DNA from: Nipponacmea schrenckii
Lineage: Eukaryota > Mollusca > Gastropoda > Lottiidae
Assembly (NCBI GenBank): GCA_030562195.1
Contig: JAUJPP010000003.1
Coordinates: 29,518,602 to 29,582,601 of the forward strand
DNA length: 64,000 nucleotides
Direction of reading: 5' to 3'
Positions 9,526-20,723 of this stretch are shown piece after piece. Under the pieces are notes generated by a model that saw nothing but the letters and a program-made list of their open reading frames with translations, had not been told where the DNA came from and did not search any database. The number at the start of each line of letters is the position of its first letter. Position 1 is the first letter of the stretch. The position numbers and the translations under genes were made by a program.

Positions 9526-10755
9526 TCATTGTGAAATAGACAACAATATTGAATTGAAAATGGAGATATTAAAGCGCAGGGTTTGTAACACGAGTCTTCG
9601 AACTAAAATCATAATCAGCGGGTTCTTACTTGTTTGTTTATTAATAATATGCACGATAGCCAGATTATCACAATGGAAAAGAATTCGCTTATTCTGTAAG
9701 ATGTTAGCCCACAACTCCAAGGCAATTGGAAATAACTCGCGTACAGCTATATTATAGGACGTCCATGCATGGATTCCGGGATGAGAAAACCAACATTTTC
9801 CGAGAAAAGCTCCGAAGCCTAAATCGCTAGCATCACTATGAAGTTGAAACTGTGTAGGCAGCGTTGGTAAAATAAATGCTTTGCCGTTGAAATGCGACAG
9901 AAAAAGAGACCACGCATTCAAATCAGACCGGGACTCTCTATTTAAACGAATGTGGTGATACGGCTTTTGAACGCCTATTGTCAAATCTATCAATCGACGA
10001 AGAAAAGTTCGCCCTGGAGTCACTACTGAACATGCAAAATTTAAAGAGCCAATAAGAGATTGCATATCCACTAACTGTACCCTGCGTTTCATCTTCATTT
10101 TTTCTATTTTGGATTTCAAAGAAACAAGCTTATCTAACGGCAGACGCAGTTGCATCTGCTGTGTGTCTAATTCAAGGCAAAGAAAAGTAATTGAGGTGGA
10201 CGGGTATATAGTTTTTTCCTGATTGAGGGGAACACCCAACTGTTGACACAAATGAACATAATTATTAAGAGATTCAAGATATTGGCGTTCGGAAGAGGCA
10301 GCAAACAAAAAATCATCCAACATATGTACACAACGAGTATTAGAAAACTTGTGTTCCATTATCCAGTGAAGTGCCGAACTAAACTGTTCGAACAAATTAC
10401 ACGAATAGCTCAGACCCATAGGTAATGTTTTATCAAAATAAAATTGGTTTTCCAGCATGAAGCCCAATAATTCCTGATCATCAGGGTGTATGGGTACCAG
10501 TTTTAAGCGTGAGAAATATCAGTTTTTGCCAGGATCACGTTTGGGTACGACTCCATAAGAGGAAATTTGCAATTTTTTTAAAGGCAATTGGTCAAAGGGT
10601 CCAGCCACTCTACCGGTGGCAACCTCTTGTGAAATTTTATGTTGTAAAACCTTTTTAAACTGGCGAACCGAGCGCAAATTCTCAGATTTAGAAAATCGAC
10701 GAATACCGTTATATGGAATACGAAAACCATAAGTGAAACCAGAAAAAAGGGAAAC
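9526..10755 (-). pseudogene. Ngaro-like reverse transcriptase-RNase H, with internal deletion and truncated end
   Basis: The frame 10467-9526 has FDKTLPMGLSYSCNLFEQFS, the catalytic HMLDDFLF (MLDD at residues 49-52), and RNase H with Asp212 (HSDASDLGFGAF), Glu244 (RELFPIALELWA) and Asp267 (FHCDN). Upstream, 10755-10530 continues in other frames with GFTYGFRIPYNGI, GRVAGPFDQLPL and SSYGVVPKRDPG. The segment that normally joins this to AKTDISHA and LVPIHPDD is missing, an internal deletion of perhaps 100-200 bp. The RNase H tail is lost after about 9570, where the translation stops resembling the family, and no recombinase follows. RT and RNase H signatures are close to Ngaro/PAT-type YR retroelements rather than to the DIRS-type copy at 4-5.5 kb. 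Confidence 0.75.
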
Positions 10756-10760
10756 CCTTG

Positions 10761-12007
10761 TTAGTGACGTTGAATAACCTTGAAGCCAAATTCTGAGGTT
10801 ATTGACTTTAAGGGGGGTGACAATGACTTACTTCCACTGGCTTGGGTTGATTTCGGATTTGTGGAGTTTTTGTTTGCTGCCTTTTTGTCTTCCTTGACAT
10901 TACATGATTGTCTACTGTGGGCGCCGTGGCATCTTTGGCATTTATGAGCGTATGTACAACCGGTTCCCCTAGGACAGAGATTGGTGTTATTGAATGTGTA
11001 GCAATACCTGATAGGTCGGGGATTGCGAAAGGAATGCCCTGTTGATTTGGCTTTGTTCACTATGCTTTGGAATTTTTCGTTCATCCTCATAGTAAGCGCT
11101 TCCTGGTATAAACCTGGATCCAAATGATCCCAAGAAAGCTTACGGGGTTCACGCGCACGCCATTGTCGTAATTAATTGCTGCGGCCTCTGAGGCACTTTT
11201 TGCTAAGCGCCCCATGGCTAACATATAACGCATGAGATGGACAGTTTCCCCTAGGGTATCTTTCACAATATATCCCGATAAATCTAAGAAATGCAGATTG
11301 CCATTGACTGAATGACTTAAATTCAGTTTCTGGGCTGACTTTCGATAATGATAATTGTCCTTTTTGATCTATCATTGTGTACCTAATATTCGTCCTAGAG
11401 GAACCATCGGTAAGATACGACAGCTCAACATATTCATCAGCCCAAAATTTGTGATTTAAATTTGGGGTCAATACCCAAATCAAGTGGTTGAATTGTATTC
11501 AAGTGGTTGACCTACCTAAGCATTCATTATGGTTTAATAGATTCGATAATATTTCATGGGCTGTACGTTCCTCTTCAATTGGAAAGGAACAACATTTTCA
11601 TTCTGAGCATCTAATGTACTTTTGGAAAGTTGCGATCCAGTTTCTAATGCAGACTTAACCGGGGCAGCGATCGTGGGTAACATTTCATTAATTCATCTAG
11701 ACACAATAGCTGCAATGTTCTCTTCATTTGATTCCTGTCGACTTCGTTGTGGCTGACTGATCATAGGTGGTTGAATGTTATCTTCAATTGATTCCTGTAG
11801 ACTTCTTTGTGGGCGGCTGATTCTAGGTTGTTGAATGGGAATTGTTACTGTGGAAGCAGATGATGATATTGTTGAGATAAGTCGAGGAATTTTACTGGGG
11901 CGTGGACAATGTGGAGAAGCTGATAGGCGTTTGGCCCTTGGTCGAACAGATTGCCTTTTACTCATACCTGAAAGTTTAATGATTAATGAATAACCAATCA
12001 CATACAA
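10761..12007 (-). pseudogene. Ngaro-like gag, frameshifted
   Basis: Three frames can be chained. 12007-11693 is a basic, Ser/Pro-rich N-terminus (SKRQSVRPRAKRL). 11483-11172 contains FKSFSQWQSAFLRFIGIYCE and a following LMRYMLAMGRLAKSASEAAA, like the central region of Ngaro gag. 11150-10761 carries a zinc-finger region (CYTFNN-x2-LCPRGTGCTYAH followed by CQRCHGAHSRQSC). It precedes the RT on the same strand, as in Ngaro elements. Frameshifts at about 11150-11172 and between 11483 and 11693 show that the copy is dead. Confidence 0.7.
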
Positions 12008-12084
12008 TCATTTATAGAAAGTTGCGTATACTTAGTGCAAATAGCCACTAGGTCGCCTGGAAAGGCACATATTCGTGAAATGGC

Positions 12085-12430
12085 TGCTTAACTAGATACA
12101 TACATAGGAAATTGGTTGCTTTGATATCACATACATTGAAAATTGGCTGCTTACATAGCCACATACATAGAAAATTGGCTGCTTACATAGTCACATACCT
12201 AGAAAATTGGCTGCTTAGATAGCCACATACATAGAAAATTGGCTGCTTACATAGTCCCATACCTAGAAAATTGGCTGCTTTAGATAGCCACATACATAGA
12301 AAATTGGCCGCTTACATAATCACATAAATAGAAAATTGGCTGCTTACATAGTCACATACATAGTAAATTGGCTGCTTACATAGCCACATACATAGAGGAA
12401 ATGGCTGCTTAGATAGCCACTGAGTTAAGG
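12085..12430. repeat. Minisatellite, 32-bp unit, about 10 copies
   Basis: The unit is AAAATTGGCTGCTTACATAG followed by (C/T)CACATACATAG. Adjacent units tend to alternate GCCACATACATAG with GTCACATACCTAG, giving a weak 64-bp higher-order pattern. It lies between the hydrolase and the gag start, so it may be the leader or terminal region of the Ngaro-like element. Confidence 0.8.
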
Positions 12431-12487
12431 GGTTGTTTAAATACCTACATGGCAAACTCAATAAGATACTCACAAAGAAAATCACTC

Positions 12488-13083
12488 TTAACAATGTTTA
12501 ATAGCGTGCAATACAGCTCCCCTAATGCCTTTATAATAACGTAATAATCCTTGATGATTTAGATGGACACCATCGTCAAGGTAAATGACCACTGTTGGCT
12601 TTAAAAGGCCCTTAAGTCGCCACCAAAAATATTGGAATACGAAGCCAAATTTTGTCGGAGGTAAGAATTAGCAAAGTCTATAAGTTTGTTAAATATAGCG
12701 GGGGGAAAAGTGTCTAGTTTTTGCCTATGTAATAGTTGGCACACAAAAAAAACTGGGAAGGTTATATCTGTTCATCCAAGTTTGGCAAATAATAATTAAA
12801 CGATCCATCAACAATCGAACCGATCCCTTCGAAGCTCCAGGGTGGTCAATATCATTACCCCCTATATGAATAATAAGATGCCGAGGTCGTATTCTGACAA
12901 TGGCCGCTTCCCACAATCGAACATGGCGAGATCGTTCAATGCAACCTCCATTTATGCCAGAAACGTGACACTGATGTGGAGAAATGGGCCCGGGGATAGT
13001 TCAAAATTTTTGGAATGCACAACACTGTCCATATACTTCTGTAAGCGAGTCGAATGGGATGTCCCACATAAAAGTACCGTCAT
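12488..13083 (-). pseudogene. SGNH/GDSL-type hydrolase ORF of a YR retroelement, frameshifted
   Basis: Four SGNH-family blocks occur in the right order across three frames. Block I is VLLCGTSHSTRL (the GTSHS serine region) from the ATG at 13083. Block II is SGINGG. Block III is LIIHIGGNDIDH. Block V is YLDDGVHLNHQG (Asp and His of the DxxH pair). The stop is at 12488-12490, giving about 198 codons, normal for a single SGNH domain. Frameshifts fall near 12970, near 12725 and at a T-run near 12625. SGNH hydrolase ORFs are known accessory genes in some Ngaro elements. Here it lies upstream of gag on the same strand, so it may belong to a neighbouring, partly deleted copy. Confidence 0.8.
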
Positions 13084-13406
13084 TATAATACTTTCCTATA
13101 GACCAGTAGAAAATAGGTCAAAACACAGTCGGTGAGCACGTGCACATTAGCTTAGCACGAAGCCAGTATTCTACAATACAATGTTATGAGCCATGTACGT
13201 AATGAGCTGCAATACTAAGCTGTCGGCAAGCGGCTTAGAACACAAAGGAAATTACTTATCTTAGAGAGTAGAGTTTTCTTCCTTTCAATTTTACCGCAGC
13301 TAATTCGATACAAGCTCTCGCTTGCCGACAAGATGGAAGAATAGACACCCACGTGACTGACTTGTCACATGGTTAATCTCCACTAACACTTACAAATATT
13401 TTATCG
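13084..13406. other. Spacer between hydrolase and LINE tail
   Basis: No coding signal recognised. TAGCTTAGCACG and TCTCGCTTGCCGAC-type stretches recur weakly in opposite orientation (AAGCTGTCGGCAAGCG at about 13220 against CGCTTGCCGACAAG at about 13320), suggesting a degenerate inverted-repeat remnant. Confidence 0.3.
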
Positions 13407-14218
13407 TTATCCGATAAAATTATATTTAGTTTCATTTGGTATTTCACGTTTTACTTTACTTTGATAAATTAAGTATTTTGTCAGAATAAAACAGCGATTG
13501 ACAAAGCTAATTTCATTGTTGTCTAGGATGTTATTCTTATGAAATCCTAAATGTATAATTGCATTAGAGATTTTGATTGATATATCGTTTTTGTCTATGA
13601 TTTGATGTATCTTGCTCCATATTTGTTGTGTATATACGCATTGAATAAATAAATGATCTATTGTTTCTATGGTAGAATTGCTAAAGTCGCAAAGTGTTGT
13701 TTCAGTTAATTTGAATTGAAAAAGTGTACAATTTAAATAGATCATTTAGTTTATATATTTGTACTGAAAATTTCGAGTTTTTTTTATCTGAACAATATAG
13801 ATTTTGGGAAAATCGAGTTGATATCAGTTTCCTGTAATATGATTTCCAACTCTTCTTCCCATTTAATAATTGAGTTTGGCTTTATAAACTTAGCATTGAT
13901 ACGTTTTTTTTTTTAAATGTCTTTTGGTTTTATTGTATCATAGTTGATGTGGTAGAATTTGGTCAAATTATATGTTATATCTGGGTTAAGATTTGTTATA
14001 TAATTTGTATCGACTGGGGGAAGAGTTTTATTGTTTAAAATTTTAACTTTTACACTTGTTCGCAGAATAACAGTTTTATAACCTTTTACTATAAGCTTAT
14101 CACAATCAGTAAGATTATGTTGCGAGTTTTTAATGAAAACTGATGTATAAAGAAAATTATGTTTAATTAGGGTTTTAGATTGGCATTAAGGAAATTTTTA
14201 TTATATGTTTGTTTAAAT
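13407..14218 (-). pseudogene. LINE reverse transcriptase C-terminal remnant, cut by a gap
   Basis: The frame 13745-13407 contains LCDFSNSTIETIDHLFIQC followed by VYTQQIWSKI. This is the zinc-binding C-terminal signature of L1/CR1-like non-LTR elements, with one Cys changed (F-S in place of F-C). Upstream, in shifted frames, SIIKWEEELEIILQETDINS also fits that family. Frameshifts and the assembly gap at 14219 end the recognisable part. Confidence 0.65.
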
Positions 14219-14718
14219 NNNNNNNNNNNNNNNNNNNNNNNNNNNNNNNNNNNNNNNNNNNNNNNNNNNNNNNNNNNNNNNNNNNNNNNNNNNNNNNNNN
14301 NNNNNNNNNNNNNNNNNNNNNNNNNNNNNNNNNNNNNNNNNNNNNNNNNNNNNNNNNNNNNNNNNNNNNNNNNNNNNNNNNNNNNNNNNNNNNNNNNNNN
14401 NNNNNNNNNNNNNNNNNNNNNNNNNNNNNNNNNNNNNNNNNNNNNNNNNNNNNNNNNNNNNNNNNNNNNNNNNNNNNNNNNNNNNNNNNNNNNNNNNNNN
14501 NNNNNNNNNNNNNNNNNNNNNNNNNNNNNNNNNNNNNNNNNNNNNNNNNNNNNNNNNNNNNNNNNNNNNNNNNNNNNNNNNNNNNNNNNNNNNNNNNNNN
14601 NNNNNNNNNNNNNNNNNNNNNNNNNNNNNNNNNNNNNNNNNNNNNNNNNNNNNNNNNNNNNNNNNNNNNNNNNNNNNNNNNNNNNNNNNNNNNNNNNNNN
14701 NNNNNNNNNNNNNNNNNN
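14219..14718. other. Assembly gap (500 N)
   Basis: Exactly 500 Ns, a fixed-size placeholder. It falls inside a family A element. Confidence 0.99.
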
Positions 14719-15486
14719 ATTTCAGACCGTGATTTCTCCTTTAATATAAATGGTAAAATTTTGAAACTTTACCAGTTGATAGGCGATATGATTATAATTT
14801 TTGAAAAAATGTGAAAAAAAAAATTCTACTTCCGGTTTAGCCTCAAATGACGTAATTACGTAACTTCCGGTCTATAACTGCTAGGTGAAAAGTGAAAACT
14901 GTTTTATAAATAACTTGTCAATAGTAATTGATTTGACCTAAATAATTAGGTCAAGCTGCCATATCGGCCGCCATTTTGAATTTTTGTTACAATTCTTAAA
15001 TCCGAAATTCAGACACTACTGATAGACCGATTTTGATGAAATTTAGCACATAGATACAATGGATCATTATCTACCTTTTCTTGGAGACCGATTTTCAAAT
15101 TTCGTATTTTCTTTCGAATTATTTAAATTTCGATTTTTTCATAATTAGGTCACTTTAACGGGTACGGAAGGTGTGACCCACTTAATCTATGACCTTGAAA
15201 ATTAGGTCAAATAATATTCAATATATTGTCTATGAGTAGATATTTTTTAATTTGGCTTCCCTAAAAAATTCATAGAGATAAGTGTACTTAAATACAGCAA
15301 AAATTGATAATTTTCATATTTTCGCCATCATTAACCGTTACGGAAGGTGTGACCTAATTATTTTATGACTTTGAAAACTAGGTCAAATGATATTCAATAT
15401 ATTGTCTAGATGTAGGTAATTGCAAATTTAGCCTACATAATATTTTAAGGCTCTCGAAATACGTTCATAATTGTAAGCAATTCTAG
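14719..15486 (+). mobile_element. Family A element, 3' part (copy 1)
   Basis: Nearly identical to 16078-16846. It ends in CGAAATACGT, the AATTG-TAAG-CAATT stem-loop and CTAG at 15483-15486. The 5' part is in the gap. Confidence 0.9.
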
Positions 15487-15504
15487 TTTTTTTTTGTTTT
15501 TTTT

Positions 15505-15600
15505 TTTCCCAAAGTATTGCCCCATGGGCTGAATGTGAGGACCACCATGTCCTTGTGTATTGGGCCTAATTCTGACCCATGTAAAATAAAGAGTTTATTA
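15505..15600. mobile_element. LINE-like 3' tail remnant
   Basis: A T-rich junction is followed by about 85 bp ending GTAAAATAAAGAGTTTATTATTA. An AATAAA-type signal with a TTA-repeat tail resembles the 3' UTR of an animal LINE. It is the only non-Helitron-like spacer between family A copies 1 and 2. Confidence 0.4.
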
Positions 15601-15746
15601 TTACGTATTTCGACTTTGTCGAAAACGTATTGTAATCGTTCGGATTATTTTATTACGTATTTCGACTTTGGCGAAAACGTATTGTAATCGTTCGGATTAT
15701 TACGTATTTCGACTTTGGCGAAAACGTATTGTAATCGTTCGGATTA
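15601..15746 (+). repeat. Stack of three ACGT-type heads
   Basis: Three units of 47-52 bp, each starting TTACGTATTTCG and ending CGTTCGGATTA. They precede the poly-T of family A copy 2. Confidence 0.9.
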
Positions 15747-16846
15747 TTTTATTTTATTTTTTTTTTTTTTTTGTAATTCTTGGATGAGTTTGCAGACAAA
15801 CTGGTAAAAGGTGCAGAAATTCTAAATCTACAGTTGATCTTAGAATGATTTCTATTATCAAATAAAACAAAACCGGAAGTTCTATCTCTGACAGGAAGTG
15901 AGAACCGGAAGTTTAGGTTTTTTTGCTTTAGCAAGTTTATTTTCAGTTCGATTTTGACCGGATTTTCAGATTTGAAAACTTCAATGTATTTGTCAACTAA
16001 CAATTATAGGTTTTATGCAATTAGGTTAAATATTTTACCCACGATTTGCAATTCAATATTCAAGGGTCATCGGCAAAAATTTCAGACCGTGATTTCTCCT
16101 TTAATATAAATGGTAAAATTTTGAAACTTTACCAGTTAATAGGCGATATGTTTATAATTTTTGAAAAAATGTGAAAAAAAAAATTCCACTTCCGGTTTAG
16201 CCTCAAATGACGTAATTACGTAACTTCCGGTCTATAACTGCTAGGTGAAAAGTGAAAACTGTTTTATAAATAACTTGTCAATAGTAATTGATTTGACCTA
16301 AATAATTAGGTCAAGCTGCCATATCGGCCGCCATTTTGAATTTTCGTTACAATTCTTAAATCCGAAATTCAGACACTACTGATAGACCGATTTTGATGAA
16401 ATTTAGCACATAGATACAATGGATCATTATCTACCTTTTCTTGGAGACCGATTTTCAAATTTCGTATTTTCTTTCGAATTATTTAAATTTCGATTTTTTC
16501 AAAATTAGGTCACTTTAACGGGTACGGAAGGTGTGACCCACTTAATCTATGACCTTGAAAATTAGGTCAAATAATATTCAATATATTGTCTACGAGTAGA
16601 TATTTTTTAATTTTGCTTACTTAAAAAATTCATAGAGATAAGTGTACTTAAATACAGCAAAAATTGATAATTTTCATATTTTCGCCATCATTAACCGTTA
16701 CGGAAGGTGTGACCTAATTATTTTATGACTTTGAAAACTAGGTCAAATGATATTCAATATATTGTCTAGATGTAGGTCATTGCAAATTTAGCCTACATAA
16801 TATTTTAAGGCTCTCGAAATACGTTCATAATTGTAAGCAATTCTAG
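15601..16846 (+). mobile_element. Family A element (copy 2, complete)
   Basis: Layout: head stack, poly-T at about 15747-15771, body, subterminal CGAAATACGT at 16815-16824 (reverse complement of the head arm ACGTATTTCG), stem-loop AATTG (16829-16833) / CAATT (16838-16842), then CTAG at 16843-16846 followed by T. There is no conserved ORF. The body includes ACCGGAAGT sites, TGACCT-n8-AGGTCA and GGCCGCCATTTTG. It would be a non-autonomous element needing a Rep/helicase from elsewhere, which is inference. Confidence 0.85.
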
Positions 16847-16853
16847 TTTTATT

Positions 16854-16887
16854 GCAGTGCGTTCATCGAACGCACTGCTTTGTTTTC

Positions 16888-16923
<36 letters not shown>

Positions 16924-19127
16924 CGAATTCTGGTCAGAGCGCCCAGCCAAAACTACACATGCCACGCACATTCTGTTAACATTTCTCCCGAAAATGCCGC
17001 GAGACTAAATCTGATGAATGTATTTTGACGCCATTTTGACCTACAGGAAATGACGTAGCGCCGTCTACAGTTTTTCTTTGTTTTTCAATTTGCGCCTTTA
17101 TTTTTGATCCGATTTTGATGGTTTTGTTTAGGTAACTACATTGAATTTATTTTTAAAAAGATAGCAATTTAAGAATTATACATTTCCCAACTTTCTCGCT
17201 GACATTTTGAATTTTAAATTTTTTGCATTTTCTAACTTCTACAGTTTTATTTCGATCGATCTGAAAACTTACAGATTTATAGACATTTGGATTGCGAAGT
17301 ATAATTAATTTTCAAAATTTCGATATCACTTCCGGTTTTGATTTTATTTGCCTTTAAAGTTGAACTTTGCACTTCCGGAATAATGAAGATATTTGAAAAA
17401 TTTATTTTGCAATTAGCTACAATTGTCTATTGAATGATGCTAAATTAAGAAAATTCGAACCGGAAGTAACGGATCTTCCGCCATCTTGATACGACTTAAT
17501 TTTGTAAAACTGAAATAAGTTCTCAGGGATAAGTCTAATTTGCATAATTTTAGATTTTCTAGAAACATCAATTGATTGCGCAAAAAAGTATGGGAAGGAA
17601 TTTTTGAATTTAGATTTTGCTTTTCTTTTATTTCCGGTTGAATTTTTTCAGTAATTGTCAAAACTTTAACCGGTCATATTTCGTGACCTTGGCATTTGAT
17701 GACCTTTTGACCTGAACAAAAGTTATTGCCCTTCATTATATCTGCCCAATGGTATCCCCACTTTTGTTGTCCGGTGTTTACTTCCGGTTTTGCAGCCAAT
17801 TGAAAATCACGAATTTTAACTTTAAAGAGCTCTATCACGTGACCTAATTTACATAGCACAGAATTTTTTACATATTCCTTTTATGCTTAATGTCATCTTT
17901 CCATTAATATATTACACTTGGTATTTCAATCAAAATTGCGCGTTTAAAAATTTCAAAATTTTGTAATTTCTTATATACTAACTGTGCGTGTTTTTCTTTA
18001 AATCGAAATAGGGTCTCGGGGGATAATTCGATTTGTGTTATTTTGATGTATATAGTATCTATAACCGATTGCCGAAATATATATGGAAACAGATTTTTGA
18101 ATTTTGATTTTGATTTTGATTTTTTTACGATTAAAATTTTTAAAAACTTTGAAGGGTCGTATATTCTGACGTTGACCTTCGACGAATTTTTGACCTGTAC
18201 AAATGTGATAGCTCTCGAGAAGTTCTATCCAATGATATATTAAGCTTTATTGTAAGATGTATACTTCCGCTTTTATCGCCATTTGAAAATTGCGAATTTT
18301 CCCAATAAAACAATCTGTTTAATGTGTTGCATTTGGGCGATCTACAAGATATAAGTTTCAGCGATCTGAAATTATTTTTTAGTTTAATCGTTCTACATCC
18401 AGTTAAAATGATTCAAAGTTGTTATATATGTTTTTCCAGTTGTGGGTGATGTAAATATTGAATATTTGGAACGAAATTACAACCTTTAGAATTTAAAATT
18501 TTATCTCTTATAATTATGCAACAATAATATACAGTTGACTGGAATAATGGTCTAAGGGACGAAACTCTATTCAGTATAAATTTTAAAATGTTAGGCCGCG
18601 CTATTTATGTGGTGTCTCAATGTTATACCCTGGCGACTTAAGACAACTTGAACCATTAGTGACCTTTCGATTTGTATATAGCTTCAACATTGTCTATCCA
18701 ATGCTATATGTATATTTTTTGTACGATATCTACTTTTGGTTTCATCGCCATCTGAAAATTGCGAATTTAATATATAAAACAATCTACTTAGTATTGGGTA
18801 TTATTCTCTACGTTTGGGCGATTTACAAATATGAGTTTCGGCGATCCGCATATCTTTTTAAGATTAAACGACCATCTATCCATTTTTTATTATGATTTTA
18901 ACTTATTATCTATCTTAATTGATGATGAGGGCTAAGGATGGGGAGGGGCAAAGAGGGGGAAGGGGGAAAAGGGGGTATGGGAGCGTTTGTTATGAAATCA
19001 AAATCCATTTCTGATGCACATTTTTTTATTTTAATAAACCCTTTTGTTTCTCTTTTGCTTAACGAACGAACGAACGAATCCCTGGATGGAACGCACTGCT
19101 TCAGTGCCGTTAGGCGTACGGCTCTAG
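16854..19127 (+). mobile_element. Family B element (copy 1, complete)
   Basis: The 5' hairpin (16854-16878) has arms GCAGTGCGTTC and GAACGCACTGC with loop ATC, followed by CTTTGTTTTCGAAA and a long poly-T. The body carries several ACTTCCGG and ACCGGAAGT sites, CCGCCATCTTG at 17478-17488 and TCACGTGAC at 17835-17843. A G-rich block lies at 18939-18975, then (AACG)n. The 3' end holds GAACGCACTGC at 19089-19099, stem-loop GCCGT (19106-19110) / ACGGC (19118-19122) and CTAG at 19124-19127. There is no coding capacity. Confidence 0.85.
18939..18975 (+). repeat. G-rich, G-quadruplex-prone tract in family B
   Basis: Five or more runs of four or more G within about 40 nt. The same block recurs in the B copies at about 31946-31985 and 38841-38882, always some 150 bp before the CTAG end. 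Confidence 0.6.
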
Positions 19128-20723
19128 TTTTTTTTTTTTTTGAATTTTACCCTCGATTGTTTTCGTAGAAGGCAACTTGCCACAAACTACCTGTTGCTAT
19201 TGCCTATTCAAACTGCGTGACTTGTATTTTATAAATGTAAAATGACGTCATTAAGAGCAACCGGAAACGAGCTGTGGGCAATGGCGGCTTTTTGATTATT
19301 GCTGTTTATTACCTCTATTTATCATCTGATTTTGACAGAACTTCTTTTGCTAGCTTCTTTTAACTGCTAGCTACATAACTGCAGTTTCAAACTGCTAATT
19401 TCATTACTTTTATAGCTGACTTTTTTTATTTCATTTTTTGCGTTTTTTTCAACTTCTACAATTTTATTCCGATGCATCCGAAAACTTACAGGTATATAGA
19501 CACTATAAATGCAATTAAAATCTATTTTTTAAATTTTCGAAATCACTTCCGGTTTTGAAGTTATTCGCTTGTAAAATTTAAAAATCAATTTCCGGAATTT
19601 TCAAGATATTTCAAAAATTTTTTTTGCAATATGCTAGAAATAGTCATACAAAAAAACGAAGATGAAAAAATCCGGACCGGAAGCAAACGATAAGCCGCCA
19701 TATTGAAATGTCAAACTTTTGTAAATTTTAAAATTCAAATTCAGGGGATAAAGCGATTTTCGTTATTTTTACGTATCTAATGACTAAAGTCGATTGCGCA
19801 ACTTTATTTGGGAGCCGATTTTTGAATTTGGATTTGGATTTTCTTTTATTTCCATTTTAATATTTTTGATAATGTCAAAAACTTTAAAGGCCCATATTTT
19901 GTGACCTTGACCTTTGGTGACCGTGTGACCTGAACATGATTTATTCTCTTTGATGATATCTATCCACTGATATGTTCATTTGTGTTGTCCGATGATAACT
20001 TCTGGTTTTATAGCCGATTGAAATTTGCAATTTTTATTTTTAACGAGCTCTGTCACGTGAACTAATTTATAAATAACAAATATTTAAATTGAATCTTATT
20101 AGGGTTAATCTGCTCTTTGTAATGATATATTAAACCAAATATTTCCACCAAAAGTGCGCTTTTTAATATTTGGAAATTTTATATTTTCTTCTCTACTAAC
20201 TGTGCGTAATTTTCTTTGAATCGAAATTGGGCCTCTGGAAATGCTACGATTCGTGTAATTTTAATGTCTATAGAATGTTATATCGATTCCTGAATTATAT
20301 TTGGAAACTGATTTTTGAATTTTGATTTTGATTTTGATATTTTTACCGAAAGTAATATATTAACACCTCGAATGGTCGTATATTGTAACCTTGACCTTTG
20401 GTGACCTCGTAAGCTGCACAAATGTGATAGCTCTCGAAAAGATCTATCCATTGATATATTATATTTTGATGTACGATGTATACTTTCCGTTTTATCACCA
20501 TTTGACAATTGCAAATTTCATCGTTAAAAACTGTTTGTTGAATTATGCGTTTGGGCGATCTACATGACACTAGTTTCAGCGAATCAATTATGCTTTAAAA
20601 TAAAACGACTTATACTCTGTAAAATAATGTTAGTGTTCTACTGATACTTTGTGGGGTAGTTTTAAAGCGTATATCAAAACTGCTACGCACTGCGTCAGAA
20701 CCTCGCGAAGCCTGGGGATCTAG
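19128..20723 (+). mobile_element. Family C element (copy 1, headless)
   Basis: It begins with poly-T directly after the CTAG of the preceding B copy and ends CTACGCACTGCGTCAG, CCTCGCGAAGCCTGGGGAT, then CTAG at 20720-20723. ACGCACTGC at 20685-20693 is an inverted partial match to the GCAGTGCGTTC head. The body contains GTGACCTTGACCTTTGGTGA and other motif clusters. Short ORFs recur in all C copies but show no domain. Confidence 0.85.

Noticed and set aside
9461..9757. 98-codon plus-strand ORF with a hydrophobic segment
   Set aside because: Antisense to the Ngaro-like RNase H over most of its length. The hydrophobic stretch (SGFLLVCLLIICTIA) is likely a shadow.
12085..12430. Possible CRISPR array (regular 32-bp repeats)
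   Set aside because: The units are contiguous with no unique spacers, and the context is eukaryotic, so this is a minisatellite.
14180..14749. ORFs spanning runs of N (also 30000-30673 and 53678-54253)
   Set aside because: They are open only because the gap is read as unknown residues.
15749..16003. 84-codon minus-strand ORF, repeated at 52832-53095
   Set aside because: It lies in the family A body and recurs only because the element is repeated. It runs into the poly-T, and no domain is visible.
15601..16846. DDE-type MITE interpretation of the repeat families
   Set aside because: There are no terminal inverted repeats at the extreme ends and no target duplication. Asymmetric ends with a 3' hairpin and CTAG fit rolling-circle elements better.
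20343..20570. Minus-strand ORF beginning MSCRSPKRII, seen again at 23971, 25486 and 44297
   Set aside because: Present in each family C copy with shifting lengths and stops. Its composition follows the AT-rich motif paragraphs, with no sign of coding constraint.
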